Of a DNA stretch of 64,000 bases, positions 26,589-36,300 are shown one piece after another. The DNA is from an uncultured Paracoccaceae bacterium (GTDB taxonomy: Bacteria > Pseudomonadota > Alphaproteobacteria > Rhodobacterales > Rhodobacteraceae). The notes beneath the pieces were generated by a model. That model saw nothing but the letters and a program-made list of their open reading frames with translations. It searched no databases and was not told where the DNA came from. The first letter of the stretch is position 1; every line of letters begins with the position of its first letter. Location of the stretch: positions 1 to 64,000 of the forward strand of contig CANLDA010000013.1 in the NCBI GenBank assembly GCA_947489325.1. The letters run 5' to 3'. A program made the position numbers and the translations under genes.

Positions 26589-27150
26589 GGCAGTCTATTC
26601 CCCACGCTTTTTTTTGACAGTTATAGCCGCAAAAACCAAATAAAGAACAGGGGAGATTACCGCCTGACCAGTTAATCCGCATGGATCAGCTGGATAGCCT
26701 AAACCTATGGATTCTCAGCGCTAGTATCAAATAGTGAACCCACGCTTTCGCGCGCGGGTAACTGAGTTAAACGGACTGAACCGGGGGTCGACGGGCCGTT
26801 GGTCCGCTCACCCCGATCCAGGCATTATTTCTTTTGATTGGTCCGCCCACCATCCCTGACCGTGGCGGTCAACCTTAGTCCATCCCCAAAATTAGCCACC
26901 AATTTCCCCGGTCTCGCAGGCGAGCCATTCCTCGCGAAGCAAATTGGCGTCTGATTTTGGCGCAGACATTTTCTTCGCAAATGTGGCCGATTGACAGCCC
27001 CGTTCAGGGCCGTGGGTCGGGCTTTGCCCTCTCCCACTCTGTTCCGCCGAATACATGCGCATTCGGTCAGATCAGGTGGCCGAGGCGCAGCCCATCGGCG
27101 GAAGGGGGCGCGAAGCCTCACCCGCGTCACTTTGATCAAGGAGGCCACAA
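26589..27150. other. Divergent intergenic region between mod and ardC
   Basis: About 560 bases contain the promoters of mod (minus) and of the ardC operon (plus; AAGGAGG ribosome site at 27138-27144). CCGAAT-ACATGCGC-ATTCGG (27047-27066) forms a 6-bp hairpin. CATTCCTCGCGAAGCAAA near 26927 is like a block near 18613. I find no gene. Confidence 0.5.
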
Positions 27151-28029
27151 ATGGCACCGAAGTTTGATGTTTATGCCCATGTCACCGACACCATTATTGC
27201 AGAGATTGAGGCAGGCACGCCGCCTTGGCGCAAACCGTGGACAGGGAGCGCGTCGGGCATTGCCCTGCCAACCCGACACAACGGCGAGGAGTATCGCGGG
27301 ATTAATGTCCTGATGCTCTGGGTCATGGCGGCCAAGCATGGCTATGTATCCAGCCGCTGGATGACCTACAAACAGGCGCAGGAGCTGGGCGGCCAAGTCT
27401 GCAAAGGCGAAACGTCGTCCACCGTGGTCAAATACGGGACGTTCACCCGAGAGAACGAGCTGGGCATCGAGGAAGAGCTGCCCTATGCGCGCGCATACCG
27501 CGTCTTCAATGCCGATCAGATCGAAGGTTTGCCGGAGGACTACTACATCCGGCCCGAGGACCCGCGCGATCTTGGCACGGCCGAAGATCCTGAACTTGAG
27601 GCGTTTTTCAGCCGGACAGGGGCGGAGATCCTCACCAGTGACGACCCGCGCGCCTATTACAGCCCCGCCAAAGACCACATCCACATGCCGCCGATTGCCA
27701 CGTTTCACAATGCGGCAGGCTACTACGGGACTTTGGCCCATGAGATGATCCATTGGACCGGCCGCGAAAAGCGGCTTGAGCGGATCAAGAAATTTGCGAA
27801 CCGTGAGGCCTATGCCTTTGAAGAGCTGGTGGCAGAAATCGGCGCTTGTTTCCTTGGGGCTCAGATTGGCGTTGCGCCGGAGTTCGGTCAAAGCGCGGCC
27901 TATGTCGAAGGGTGGTTGCGCGCGCTCAAAGAAGACAAACGGGCGATTTTCCGCGCGGCGTCCGAGGCGCAAAAGGCAGCCGACTTTGTTTTGCAAGCAG
28001 CAGGTCAAAACAATGAGGTTGCAGCATGA
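27151..28029 (+). CDS. ardC: ArdC-like antirestriction protein with zincin domain
   Basis: A 292-residue protein. The N-terminal half (WRKPWTGSASGIALPTRHNGEEYRG and GYVSSRWMTYKQAQELGGQV, stated here as landmarks) is the single-stranded-DNA-binding domain of the ArdC/DUF1738 group. The C-terminal half holds the zinc-peptidase motif AHEMIHW (about residues 196-202) with a downstream glutamate in AFEELVAEIG. ArdC proteins on conjugative elements protect incoming DNA from restriction. It heads a four-gene run with four-base overlaps. Confidence 0.85.
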   Translation: MAPKFDVYAHVTDTIIAEIEAGTPPWRKPWTGSASGIALPTRHNGEEYRGINVLMLWVMAAKHGYVSSRWMTYKQAQELGGQVCKGETSSTVVKYGTFTRENELGIEEELPYARAYRVFNADQIEGLPEDYYIRPEDPRDLGTAEDPELEAFFSRTGAEILTSDDPRAYYSPAKDHIHMPPIATFHNAAGYYGTLAHEMIHWTGREKRLERIKKFANREAYAFEELVAEIGACFLGAQIGVAPEFGQSAAYVEGWLRALKEDKRAIFRAASEAQKAADFVLQAAGQNNEVAA

Positions 28030-28229
28030 TCCCCGATTATCACAGCGATGATTTTGCGACGGCGCGTCTGGAAGACACCGTGAGTTTGCGAAGCGCCGCC
28101 CGTGAGGCCCGCGCCACGCTTTACGCGGTGTTGAACCGGCTGGAGCTGAACGATCTGAACGGCGAGGAGCAGCCCTATATCGACGATTGTCTTGGGGCTC
28201 TCGCAATCCTTGAGGAGGCGTTGCGATGA
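28026..28229 (+). CDS. Small protein of unknown function in the ardC operon
   Basis: 67 residues, acidic and helical (MIPDYHSDDFATARLEDT..). Its ATG overlaps the ardC stop by four bases and its stop overlaps the next ATG in the same way. Function unknown; probably an accessory gene of the conjugative element. Confidence 0.65.
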   Translation: MIPDYHSDDFATARLEDTVSLRSAAREARATLYAVLNRLELNDLNGEEQPYIDDCLGALAILEEALR

Positions 28230-28450
28230 CTTTGGAAGAGATCAAAGCAGCAGTGGACGCGGGCAACCGCGTTCACTGGATCAACAGCGGGTATGTTGTG
28301 ACGCGTGATGACGTCGGGCAATACCTCATCACATTCACTCAGAACGGGTCGGCTATCGGCTTGACCAGTCGGGATGGCACCCATCTGAACGGCGAGCCTA
28401 ACGAGTTTTTCACCGAGGAAATTGCGGAGGTTTGCCATGAAGTATTCTGA
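28226..28450 (+). CDS. Small protein of unknown function in the ardC operon
   Basis: 74 residues (MTLEEIKAAVDAGNRVHWIN..), predicted alpha-beta fold. Overlaps the previous gene by four bases and the next start by 14. No family recognised. Confidence 0.65.
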   Translation: MTLEEIKAAVDAGNRVHWINSGYVVTRDDVGQYLITFTQNGSAIGLTSRDGTHLNGEPNEFFTEEIAEVCHEVF

Positions 28451-28718
28451 CATCAGGCAGGCGGCCCGAGAGGGCCGCGCCAGCGTGCATCTTCATGGGT
28501 TCTGCAATCTGCCCGATGGCGGGCAGGAGTATTGTGATGATCTGGCACTGATCGATGGCTGGGCGATCTATGTCCGAGTTGAGACCCTGGACGACCCGCA
28601 ACAGCCCTTTGATCTGCACGAGCTGCCCGATCATCAAACCTATGCCAGCGCCGAAGGCGCGGCCCGCGCAATAGCGAAGCAATTGCTTGGCGATGCTGAG
28701 GCGTGGAACCACGATTAG
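28437..28718 (+). CDS. Small protein of unknown function in the ardC operon
   Basis: 93 residues from the ATG at 28437, which follows GGAGG at 28424-28428; a TTG start at 28422 lies upstream of that site's range. Begins MKYSDIRQAAREGRASVHLH. No family recognised. It ends shortly before the hairpin GCCGGGC-TTT-GCCCGGC (28742-28758), which may close the operon. Confidence 0.6.
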   Translation: MKYSDIRQAAREGRASVHLHGFCNLPDGGQEYCDDLALIDGWAIYVRVETLDDPQQPFDLHELPDHQTYASAEGAARAIAKQLLGDAEAWNHD

Positions 28719-28741
28719 TGGTGCCATGCCTTGCGCATGTG

Positions 28742-28758
28742 GCCGGGCTTTGCCCGGC
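28742..28758 (+). terminator. GC-rich hairpin ending the ardC operon
   Basis: GCCGGGC-TTT-GCCCGGC is a perfect 7-bp stem with a three-base loop, 23 bases after the last stop, followed by a second hairpin GCAGCC-TGT-GGCTGC (28763-28777). No T run, so it may be Rho-dependent or structural. Confidence 0.45.
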
Positions 28759-28787
28759 GGTCGCAGCCTGTGGCTGCTCCAAACGGA

Positions 28788-28859
28788 ATACAGGCAGTTG
28801 ATACAATATTATAATATTGAATCAATTATGCCAAAGTGCCATAACAGAGCTGCCTGTAT
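28788..28859. promoter_or_regulatory. Nested palindromes upstream of the mobC-relaxase operon, candidate oriT or operator
   Basis: ATACAGGCAG (28788-28797) and CTGCCTGTAT (28850-28859) are perfect inverted repeats. Inside is the 16-base perfect palindrome CAATATTATAATATTG (28804-28819). The whole block begins 34 bases before the first codon of mobC. Origins of transfer usually carry inverted repeats close to the relaxase genes. The AT palindrome is nearly repeated at 48800, in front of the virB operon. Confidence 0.5.
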
Positions 28860-28892
28860 GATGCTGGCAAGAAATAGGGGTGATTACTTCAC

Positions 28893-29483
28893 ATGGGGCG
28901 ACCGCGCTCACCACGGCACAAACGACTGACGCAGAACCAGCGTTTCGCCATCGTGCGGAAGCGTGCGGAGGGGGTGCCGATCGAAGATCTGGCCCGCGAA
29001 TACGGCGTCACGACCCGCAGCATCTTCTACACGTTGAAGGCCGATCAAACCCGCAAGCTTGATGCGCGCGTTCGCTCCGAATTGGTGAATGTTCGGCTTA
29101 CGCCAAAGGAGCTTGCGCGCTTTGATGCCGTGCTGACGCGGCATGATATCGCCAGCCGCGCCGAGGGGTTGCGGCGGCTAATCTATGCGTCGGACGATCT
29201 CTTCGTTCCTGACGATGAATTGGCCAACCAGATGCAGGGGTTATCGGCTTCGCTCAATCGCACCGGCAACAACATAAACCAAATTGCGCAGCGCTTGAAC
29301 GAGGCAAAGCGCCAGGGCAAGACGCCGCCCTATGGCAACTCTGCCCATAACCAGGTGCGCGCCTTGGCCGGACTGATCTTCGATATCGCCGACCAGGTTC
29401 AAGACATGGCGCAGCGTCGCCGAAGCGCGCTCTCTGGCGAGGTTGCCCGCGTTCTGGGAGGCTTTGCCGATGGCCCGGAATAG
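28893..29483 (+). CDS. mobC: MobC-like relaxosome accessory protein
   Basis: A 196-residue protein. Residues 12-50 include a helix-turn-helix (AIVRKRAEGVPIEDLAREYGVTT), and LRRLI followed by SLNRTGNNINQIAQRLNEA (about 118-136) is the MobC motif. It would bind oriT and help the relaxase melt the nic region. It ends 14 bases into the relaxase gene. Confidence 0.8.
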   Translation: MGRPRSPRHKRLTQNQRFAIVRKRAEGVPIEDLAREYGVTTRSIFYTLKADQTRKLDARVRSELVNVRLTPKELARFDAVLTRHDIASRAEGLRRLIYASDDLFVPDDELANQMQGLSASLNRTGNNINQIAQRLNEAKRQGKTPPYGNSAHNQVRALAGLIFDIADQVQDMAQRRRSALSGEVARVLGGFADGPE

Positions 29484-31278
29484 TGCCATTGCCGCCGCGC
29501 AGGAGGCCTTCTTCGATCGCGACTGGAGCCGCATTCGCGGCAGCGTCCCGCGCGCCCGTGCCAAACAGATGGCGCGCGCGGCCATGGGGCATTCCCCCGC
29601 GATTTTTAAAGCCATTCGCGATGGCGGCACGCACAACAAAACCCAGCTACGCAACCAGCTGGAATACCTCACAACCAAGTCGAGCTTCATCATCGACAGC
29701 CGTGGCACCTATGACGGCCAAAGTGTCCTGTCAGCCAAAGAAATCGAGCAGGTCACACGCCGGTTTTCAGCGCAGTGGAATGAGGGGTTCCATCCCAAGC
29801 TGGGGCACACCTCGCATCTCTTGATGGCTTTCCCAATTGGCACGCGCGGCGAGGATGTTGCCGAGATCACGCGCGAGATCTGCGAGCGGTTCTTTCAGGG
29901 CGAAGGCAGCCACTTTGACTATATCGCCGCTGTTCACGAAGACCGGGATCACCCGCACGCGCATATCGTCCTGAACCGGCGCAGCAAGGATGGTGAATTC
30001 TTCTTTCTGAAAGAAGGGCACCACTTTAACTACGACAGTTTTCGCGAGGCGATGGTGGAGGTGTCAGACCGCTATGGGCTGCGCCTTGAGGCGACGCGAA
30101 AGCTCGAACGTGGGTTGACGACAAAGACGCCAAGCGATGTCGCTCAGCGTCGCGCGGCAGCAACGGGCCAGAAGCTGACCGAGCGTGAGCGCGTGGGGCC
30201 AGAGCTTGACCGTGCCTTGGCTGAGGTGGCGCTGAACGCGCGGCTTTATCGCGGCTTAGCGGCCGAGGCCTCGCGCGAGAACCAGCACGACATTGCAGCG
30301 GCCTTGGACAAGGCTGCGACGCTTTTGGCGCAGGGCAAACCGATTGAAGCAGATGGAAAGGTATATGGCATGGCCGAAGAACAGCATTCGTTTGATGAGG
30401 TCGTGGATGCCTTTCACGACAAGATCAACCAAGCTGAACGCATTGTGGCGGACGCGCCGGTAGAGCGGCGCGCGGAGCTGGAGCATGAGATGAACGACAT
30501 CTATCGTTCACTGTCGCATCTGAGCCCAATGGGAACGCAGTCCCACACCTTGCTCGAAGATGCGTCCAAGAGTGGGATCTATTCCGCTGCGAATATACGG
30601 GCCGAGGCCCAAGGTGCCTTGCGCGATCCAACTCTTGCAGAACGTCTTGAGCAAGCTTTGAAAGGCACCGGCATTGACGCGCAAGAGGTGACCCGTCGCG
30701 TCGAAATCGGCGCGGGCAATGCCGCATTGGAACGGCAGTGGTTAGGGCAAGATCTGAAGGCGATTGCCGATAAGGAAGGCTTTGACCTGTCTCGCGCCGA
30801 TGAACTTGGGAGAGCAATCGATCGCCTCGACCAGGTCCATAGCGATCTGGGCCGTGCATTGGCCGATGCTGAGGTTCTTAAGGACAGTGGGGCGGTGGAA
30901 GCCGAACGGCAGGAAGCCATGGTCGACAGGTTGCCGCCGACTACCGCTGATATCCTGAGCCGTATGAGGGACGACCCGACCGCTGATCCATTCCGCAGCG
31001 ATCTGGAGCGCGAGACCTTGCGTGCTGAGCTGGAAGAACTGGTCGGTGAAGAAAGCACCCCGGACTTGGCGATTGGCGATGAGACCGCGCTGGAGGAACA
31101 TATCGAAGACCGCCTGGACCGACTCTATGCGGCCAAGGCCTATCTGCAGAGCGACGCCTCTTTGGCGAACAGTATGGCGATGGAGCACGTCCTTGACGGG
31201 ATCGCCAATGAAGAAATAGACGTCCGACGCGAGCGGCATGTCGATGCCGACGGCGAAAAGGGCGTGACGCATGGGTAA
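29470..31278 (+). CDS. virD2: VirD2/MOBP-type relaxase
   Basis: About 602 residues from the ATG at 29470 (the longer frame from 29443 lies inside mobC). LEYLTTKSSF places a likely nucleophilic Tyr66, and AAVHEDRDHPHAHIVLNRR (about 153-171) is the three-histidine metal motif of relaxases. The C-terminal 300 residues are helical and charged, as expected for the secretion-signal part that leads the relaxase into the T4SS. It is followed by virD4 with an eight-base overlap. Confidence 0.85.
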   Translation: MARNSAIAAAQEAFFDRDWSRIRGSVPRARAKQMARAAMGHSPAIFKAIRDGGTHNKTQLRNQLEYLTTKSSFIIDSRGTYDGQSVLSAKEIEQVTRRFSAQWNEGFHPKLGHTSHLLMAFPIGTRGEDVAEITREICERFFQGEGSHFDYIAAVHEDRDHPHAHIVLNRRSKDGEFFFLKEGHHFNYDSFREAMVEVSDRYGLRLEATRKLERGLTTKTPSDVAQRRAAATGQKLTERERVGPELDRALAEVALNARLYRGLAAEASRENQHDIAAALDKAATLLAQGKPIEADGKVYGMAEEQHSFDEVVDAFHDKINQAERIVADAPVERRAELEHEMNDIYRSLSHLSPMGTQSHTLLEDASKSGIYSAANIRAEAQGALRDPTLAERLEQALKGTGIDAQEVTRRVEIGAGNAALERQWLGQDLKAIADKEGFDLSRADELGRAIDRLDQVHSDLGRALADAEVLKDSGAVEAERQEAMVDRLPPTTADILSRMRDDPTADPFRSDLERETLRAELEELVGEESTPDLAIGDETALEEHIEDRLDRLYAAKAYLQSDASLANSMAMEHVLDGIANEEIDVRRERHVDADGEKGVTHG

Positions 31279-33163
31279 GACGCGGATCGCACTTGGCGTC
31301 ATGAGCTTTGCCTTGCTCGGCGCGGTTCTTGGGTATGTCCTGGCTTCGGCTTTTCTGACGTTCCGCTGGCTCGGGGTTGGAGCTGACATCGATTTCCTGA
31401 TGCTGGCACGCGGCTATGCGGATTTTCGGGCGATCCAGCCTAGCGATATGCAAATCGTGCACTTGATCATCGGGATCAGCACCTGTGCTGGTGTTTTGCT
31501 CAGCGCCGTCTTGATGAACGACGCGTTGACCAAGTTTGGTGAAACCCACTGGCAGCACATGTCCGAGATGAAGCGGAACGGCTTTTTCGGGAAGCCCGGT
31601 CACGGCTTCGTTCTTGGCAAGATGGGTAAACCCAAGAGCCGCAAACCCTTTGTCATGTCCAAGGTCTTTCCACATGCTCTGATCGTGGCCCCGACCGGGC
31701 GCGGTAAGACTACGGGTTTCGTCATCCCGAACCTTCTGACCTATCAGGGCAGTGCGGTGGTGCTGGACGTGAAGGGCGAAAACTTCGAGGCTACCGCGCG
31801 CCACAGGGTAGCGCAAGGCGACAAGGTGTTCCGGTTCGCGCCCACTGATTGGAAGGACGGCCGCTCGCACCGCTACAATCCTTTACTGCGCATATCAGCC
31901 CTTGAAAATGTCGATCGGCAGCAGATGGAGCTGCAGCTCCTGGCGTCTCTCTTCCTGCAAGCTGACAACGACCGGGTTCAGGGGCTTCTTGACGGTGGTA
32001 TCGATTTGTTCGTGGCAGCAGGACTTTTGGCGTTCGAGCGAAAGCGGCCGACTTTGGGCGAAATCTACCGCATCACGGCCTCAGGCGGTGATAAACAGAA
32101 GGAATATCGCCGTCGCGCAGATGAAGTGGTCAATCCAGCCGCCAAGTTGATCTTCATGCGCATGGCCTCGACCAACAACGACACGCTGACGTCTTACCTG
32201 TCGCTCTTGATGACCTCCGGCCTCAAGCAGTGGTCGAACCCCGCCATCGACCGCGCAACAGCAACCTCAGACTTCGATTTCCGCGACATCCGCAAGTCAC
32301 CGTTTTCGGTCTATCTCGTCGTCGAACCATTATTGGTGAAACCGCTCGCGCCGCTGATCCGCCTATTTTTCTCGGACTTGCTGGCATCGTTGCAAGACCA
32401 TGAACCTGGTAAGGACGAGCCTTGGCCAGTGATGATCATGCTCGATGAGTTCAATCGGCTGGGTAAAATGCCGATCGTGCTCGACAGCATCGAAACCCTG
32501 AGGTCCTACCGGGCCAACATCGCGATCGTGACGCAGACCATCCCGGCGTTGGACGAGATCTACGGTGAAAATGCCCGGCGTGCCCTGCAGGGCAATGCGG
32601 GCATCAAGCTCTATCTCACGCCCTCAGATGAAAAGACCGTCGAAGAGCTCAGCAAAGCCGTTGGTAAAACCACTAAGCGTATCGTGACCCGCTCGCGCTC
32701 GGTCGGTCGCAACCCCTTCGCCGGTCGCAGTACGTCTGAACGGACCGAAGAGACCGCGTTGCTGCCCGAGGATGAGGCCCGTCGCATGGATCTGGATGAC
32801 ATTGTTCTGGTGGTCGATGCGCAGATGCCCGTACGAACCAAACGGATCAAATACTATGATGACCGGTTCTTTAAGCAGATCTTCGATAAGCAGAACGGCG
32901 ATCTGCCATATCCCTCAGCCAGTGAACAGATGCGCGGGCTGCAGGGGCAGATCAAGGAGTTGGAGGCAAAGATAGGGGCGATGGAAGTGCCAAATGCGGC
33001 TTCTGATGATGGAACTGAAGGCGGAGGAAAACGGCGCGAAGAGATCGATGATTTGGCCCACCAAGGGCAGGAAGTGTCGTCCGGCGGCAAGTCTAGTTTG
33101 GGTGAGTATCAGGCAGGAACTGAAAGGGTGGAGAGATTTATGGAGGAGGCAGCTCGGGGATGA
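31271..33163 (+). CDS. virD4: VirD4/TraG coupling ATPase
   Basis: A 630-residue inner-membrane ATPase. Two hydrophobic segments at about residues 8-30 and 61-83 anchor it. Walker A is APTGRGKTTGF (about 139-149) and Walker B MIMLDEFNRLGKM (about 386-398), followed by VTQTIPALDEIYG. It recruits the relaxase-DNA complex to the VirB channel. The last 60 residues are variable and charged. Confidence 0.88.
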   Translation: MGKTRIALGVMSFALLGAVLGYVLASAFLTFRWLGVGADIDFLMLARGYADFRAIQPSDMQIVHLIIGISTCAGVLLSAVLMNDALTKFGETHWQHMSEMKRNGFFGKPGHGFVLGKMGKPKSRKPFVMSKVFPHALIVAPTGRGKTTGFVIPNLLTYQGSAVVLDVKGENFEATARHRVAQGDKVFRFAPTDWKDGRSHRYNPLLRISALENVDRQQMELQLLASLFLQADNDRVQGLLDGGIDLFVAAGLLAFERKRPTLGEIYRITASGGDKQKEYRRRADEVVNPAAKLIFMRMASTNNDTLTSYLSLLMTSGLKQWSNPAIDRATATSDFDFRDIRKSPFSVYLVVEPLLVKPLAPLIRLFFSDLLASLQDHEPGKDEPWPVMIMLDEFNRLGKMPIVLDSIETLRSYRANIAIVTQTIPALDEIYGENARRALQGNAGIKLYLTPSDEKTVEELSKAVGKTTKRIVTRSRSVGRNPFAGRSTSERTEETALLPEDEARRMDLDDIVLVVDAQMPVRTKRIKYYDDRFFKQIFDKQNGDLPYPSASEQMRGLQGQIKELEAKIGAMEVPNAASDDGTEGGGKRREEIDDLAHQGQEVSSGGKSSLGEYQAGTERVERFMEEAARG

Positions 33164-33316
33164 GGGGAAGCTCCCATAAGTTCACTGCAAAAACAATTTG
33201 GTGCGGCCTGCCGCGAGCAGCGGGACTTCGTCTAGAGACACGGATTTGACCCTGAAAGATCCATACCACTGGCGGAAAGCGGCAGTTCACTGCCAGCTTA
33301 ACTAACCGTCGATCAC

Positions 33317-36300
33317 CTACCCAAAGTGGTCATTTATTATTTGGGCCGCCTCGGCGCTCAAAGTTGAGCTTTCAAAAGTCTCAAGTAACTTTCCATCGAA
33401 GTGCTGTGCATACCAAGCCTTCTTCTCGTCCCTGTGCTTCGCATATTTTTCCGATGACATCATGCCCCAATGCTCCCAGAACCACTTCTCACCGTTCCAG
33501 GTTACTGAAAAATCAGGCAGGTACATTGTTCCGTTAGGCGCAATCAGTGGCGTTTCGTATTCGAATGCAACACCTCGTTCGTGGAGAAGGTTCGCAATGA
33601 TCAACTCAGACTTCGAGCGGACCATGTCGCCACTTAGGGCTTCATGGATTTTTCCTTCTTCATACCAGCCCTTACGGTGGATCAGCGCGTCTGGAACCGC
33701 GTGGAAATATCCCTCGTAGAGCGAGGAGTTGATCAAGGCAGTCTGAGTGTTTTCAGGTCGTCTGGCCGATAACAAAGTCGAGACATCTCCCTGTACGAGA
33801 AGGGTGCAGTGCCTAGTCGCGCGAGTCAGAGCCGTATAGATCAACTCAGATGACAGCGAGCGCGTTTTCGATTTCGGCACCAAAACAAAAGTATGCTGAA
33901 ATTCGCTTCCTTGCGCTTTGTGGACCGAGATCGCATAGGCAAGCTCTAGGTTGCTTTCGACGCTCTCCGATGCGCCGTTGGGTAGGTCTCGCCCATAGGC
34001 GACTCCGAGGTGTTCCTTTCGTGCAAATTTTACTTGAAACCGCTTCAATCGAAACCGGTTCTTCTTCACGTCAAAGCCATGCTTCTGCACGAAGCCGATC
34101 TCACCGTTGAATATCTCTGACCGTTCTGATTTTCGGGTATTTAAGTTGTATGCCCAGATTGGGTTGGATTTTGGCCTATTCCGATACTGGATCACCTTGT
34201 CAAAGAGCGTGACACCGTCGACAGCGCCAAACCAATTCATCGTCCCTCTTGCTACCCGCTGCTGAAGAGCTTCGTTCAGAGCTTCAACGCCGTGAGGATC
34301 TGCGCGGTGCGGAGTAAGGATCTGGTACTTCTCTGGCATCCACTCAAACGCAGTTCGCCAGAGTTCGTAGGGCTTTTCCTCATTCAACGCTTGGCCGGTA
34401 TGCGCAGACATTTCTGCTTCGACTTCTTTGATTAGTCGGTCTGCCAGCTTTGCTGGCTCGTCCCAGTAGATGATGCGAAGGTCTGCATCAACATCTCCGC
34501 CTTTGTGAACGGCGGACAAAAGGGCTTCCGCCTGTGGTGAGGTTGCGTCCCCATCCTCACGCGCCGACGAACTAACGAACAGGTCAGCAAGGTCCAATAT
34601 CGCAGTGCCTTGTCCAGCAATGGCATTCCCCATTTGCCGGAGGTTCTGATCGAGACGCGCAATGCTTCCGTTGTCCATTCGATCGAGCCAGACAATCGTA
34701 TCCGCGAATACCCGGCCTCTTCCGATAGGCGGAAGCTGATTGGGATCACCAACGAGGATGAATCGGCGCACCTGTCGCCAATCGATTGCGCGAACCAAGC
34801 TGGCCATGAGCCCGAGATCAAGCATCGAGGCTTCGTCCACGATGATTGTGCCGCCGCCCTCGCGCTTTCCGCCGCTTCGCCGGAACGTCAGGTTGTTGTT
34901 CAGCCATCCGCCCTTGGCCAGAAACGAGTGGACGGTTGAGGTTTCAACCCGGTCAATCCCTCGCTCATAAAGCTTCGCGCGGACGCGGTCTGAGGCTTTG
35001 CCGGTTGGTGCCATGACCGTAACAGGTGCGCCGTCTCCTTCGGTCTGACGGACAGCCCGTATGATCGCGCAGATGACAGTCGTCTTTCCGGTTCCAGCAG
35101 CGCCGGTCACGACGGCCAGTGGGCGGCGGAAGATTGCCTCACAGACTTCTGCCTGTGCCGTCACCGCCCGCGTGTATTGCTCCCTTGCTTTGGCAAGAAG
35201 AGGGCTTTTCTTATCGAGAATTTCATTTTGCCAATCGCTCTCAGGGAAGGGGCGCTGCAACTGAATGTCCGCACGCCCTGATAGCTTTGCTAGTGCGTCT
35301 TCAATGTCTCTCTCGTCATCATAGACATCATCCAGGTAGAGCCACAGCCTGTCGGCTTCCTCACGCAACACAAGCGCTTCTTCGAGTGTCACACGATCGA
35401 CCTCGAAATATCTTGTGGTAAAGTGGGCGAACTTCCATTCGGGAAGCTTCTGCAAGCGCGCATTCACTTCGGCGAGAAGGCCGTCCGCAGCCCTGAAGGT
35501 CTGGTTAGGCTCTCTTTTTAACTGTTCGACACAGAGCGCCCGGAAGCGCCTCGCATCGTCATATTCCATGTCCGCGAGAGGTTCGCCGCCAAGTTCCGGC
35601 GAAGGCAGCACCCCGCGATCAATTGTTCCCCATGGGATCGTGTCATCGGGGCTATCGCCGACATATCTCTCCGAGAGAACGTAAGGGTTTTCCGCCGGGG
35701 CACTGCAGTCGTCCATCAGGCCATGCTCTGCCCGCATTCTTGTGTCATCGCTGACAATCCTTTGGATCTGATCGAGAGTCAGATCGAGCCGTGGCAGTAC
35801 ATTCCTGAGCAATGTCCTGGCATCGTCCGGCTTTAGCAGCCACTGCCTTGCCAGCTTGGCTAGCGGCCTTCCCATAAGGCCATAAGGCGCAACCTCGATG
35901 TTGTCGTCCACAGCATCAAAGAAGAGCTTATGCGCATCTTTTGATTTACCCTCCGCCATCAGCTTTCGGGCATGGTCGGTCGCTTGATCGGCTCCAAGGA
36001 AGCGCATGACATTGAGCAGACCGGGGTACAGACCGCGCTTGTTCCATAGCTCAGCAATGCAACCCAGAATCCAGCGCTCGCGCTCATCCCAGTTTTCGCT
36101 CTCGTCGCCAAGGGCCCTTAGCTCTCGGATGGATCCGAGAAATTGCTCAAGCAGTCCGATTGCGTCATCATTGGTCAGCTGACGCGCCCCGTACTTGCAG
36201 GTTCGCGGATTGTCCGGATAGAGCACGAAGCGATTGAGTGTCTCGAGATCGTCTCGATAAAGGTGGTAGGGCAGCCGCAACCCTTCATCGGGGTAGAGTG

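Noticed and set aside
28719-28892. CRISPR or other spaced repeat array
   Set aside because: The repeats here are inverted, not regularly spaced direct repeats, and no array or cas gene was found in the whole window.
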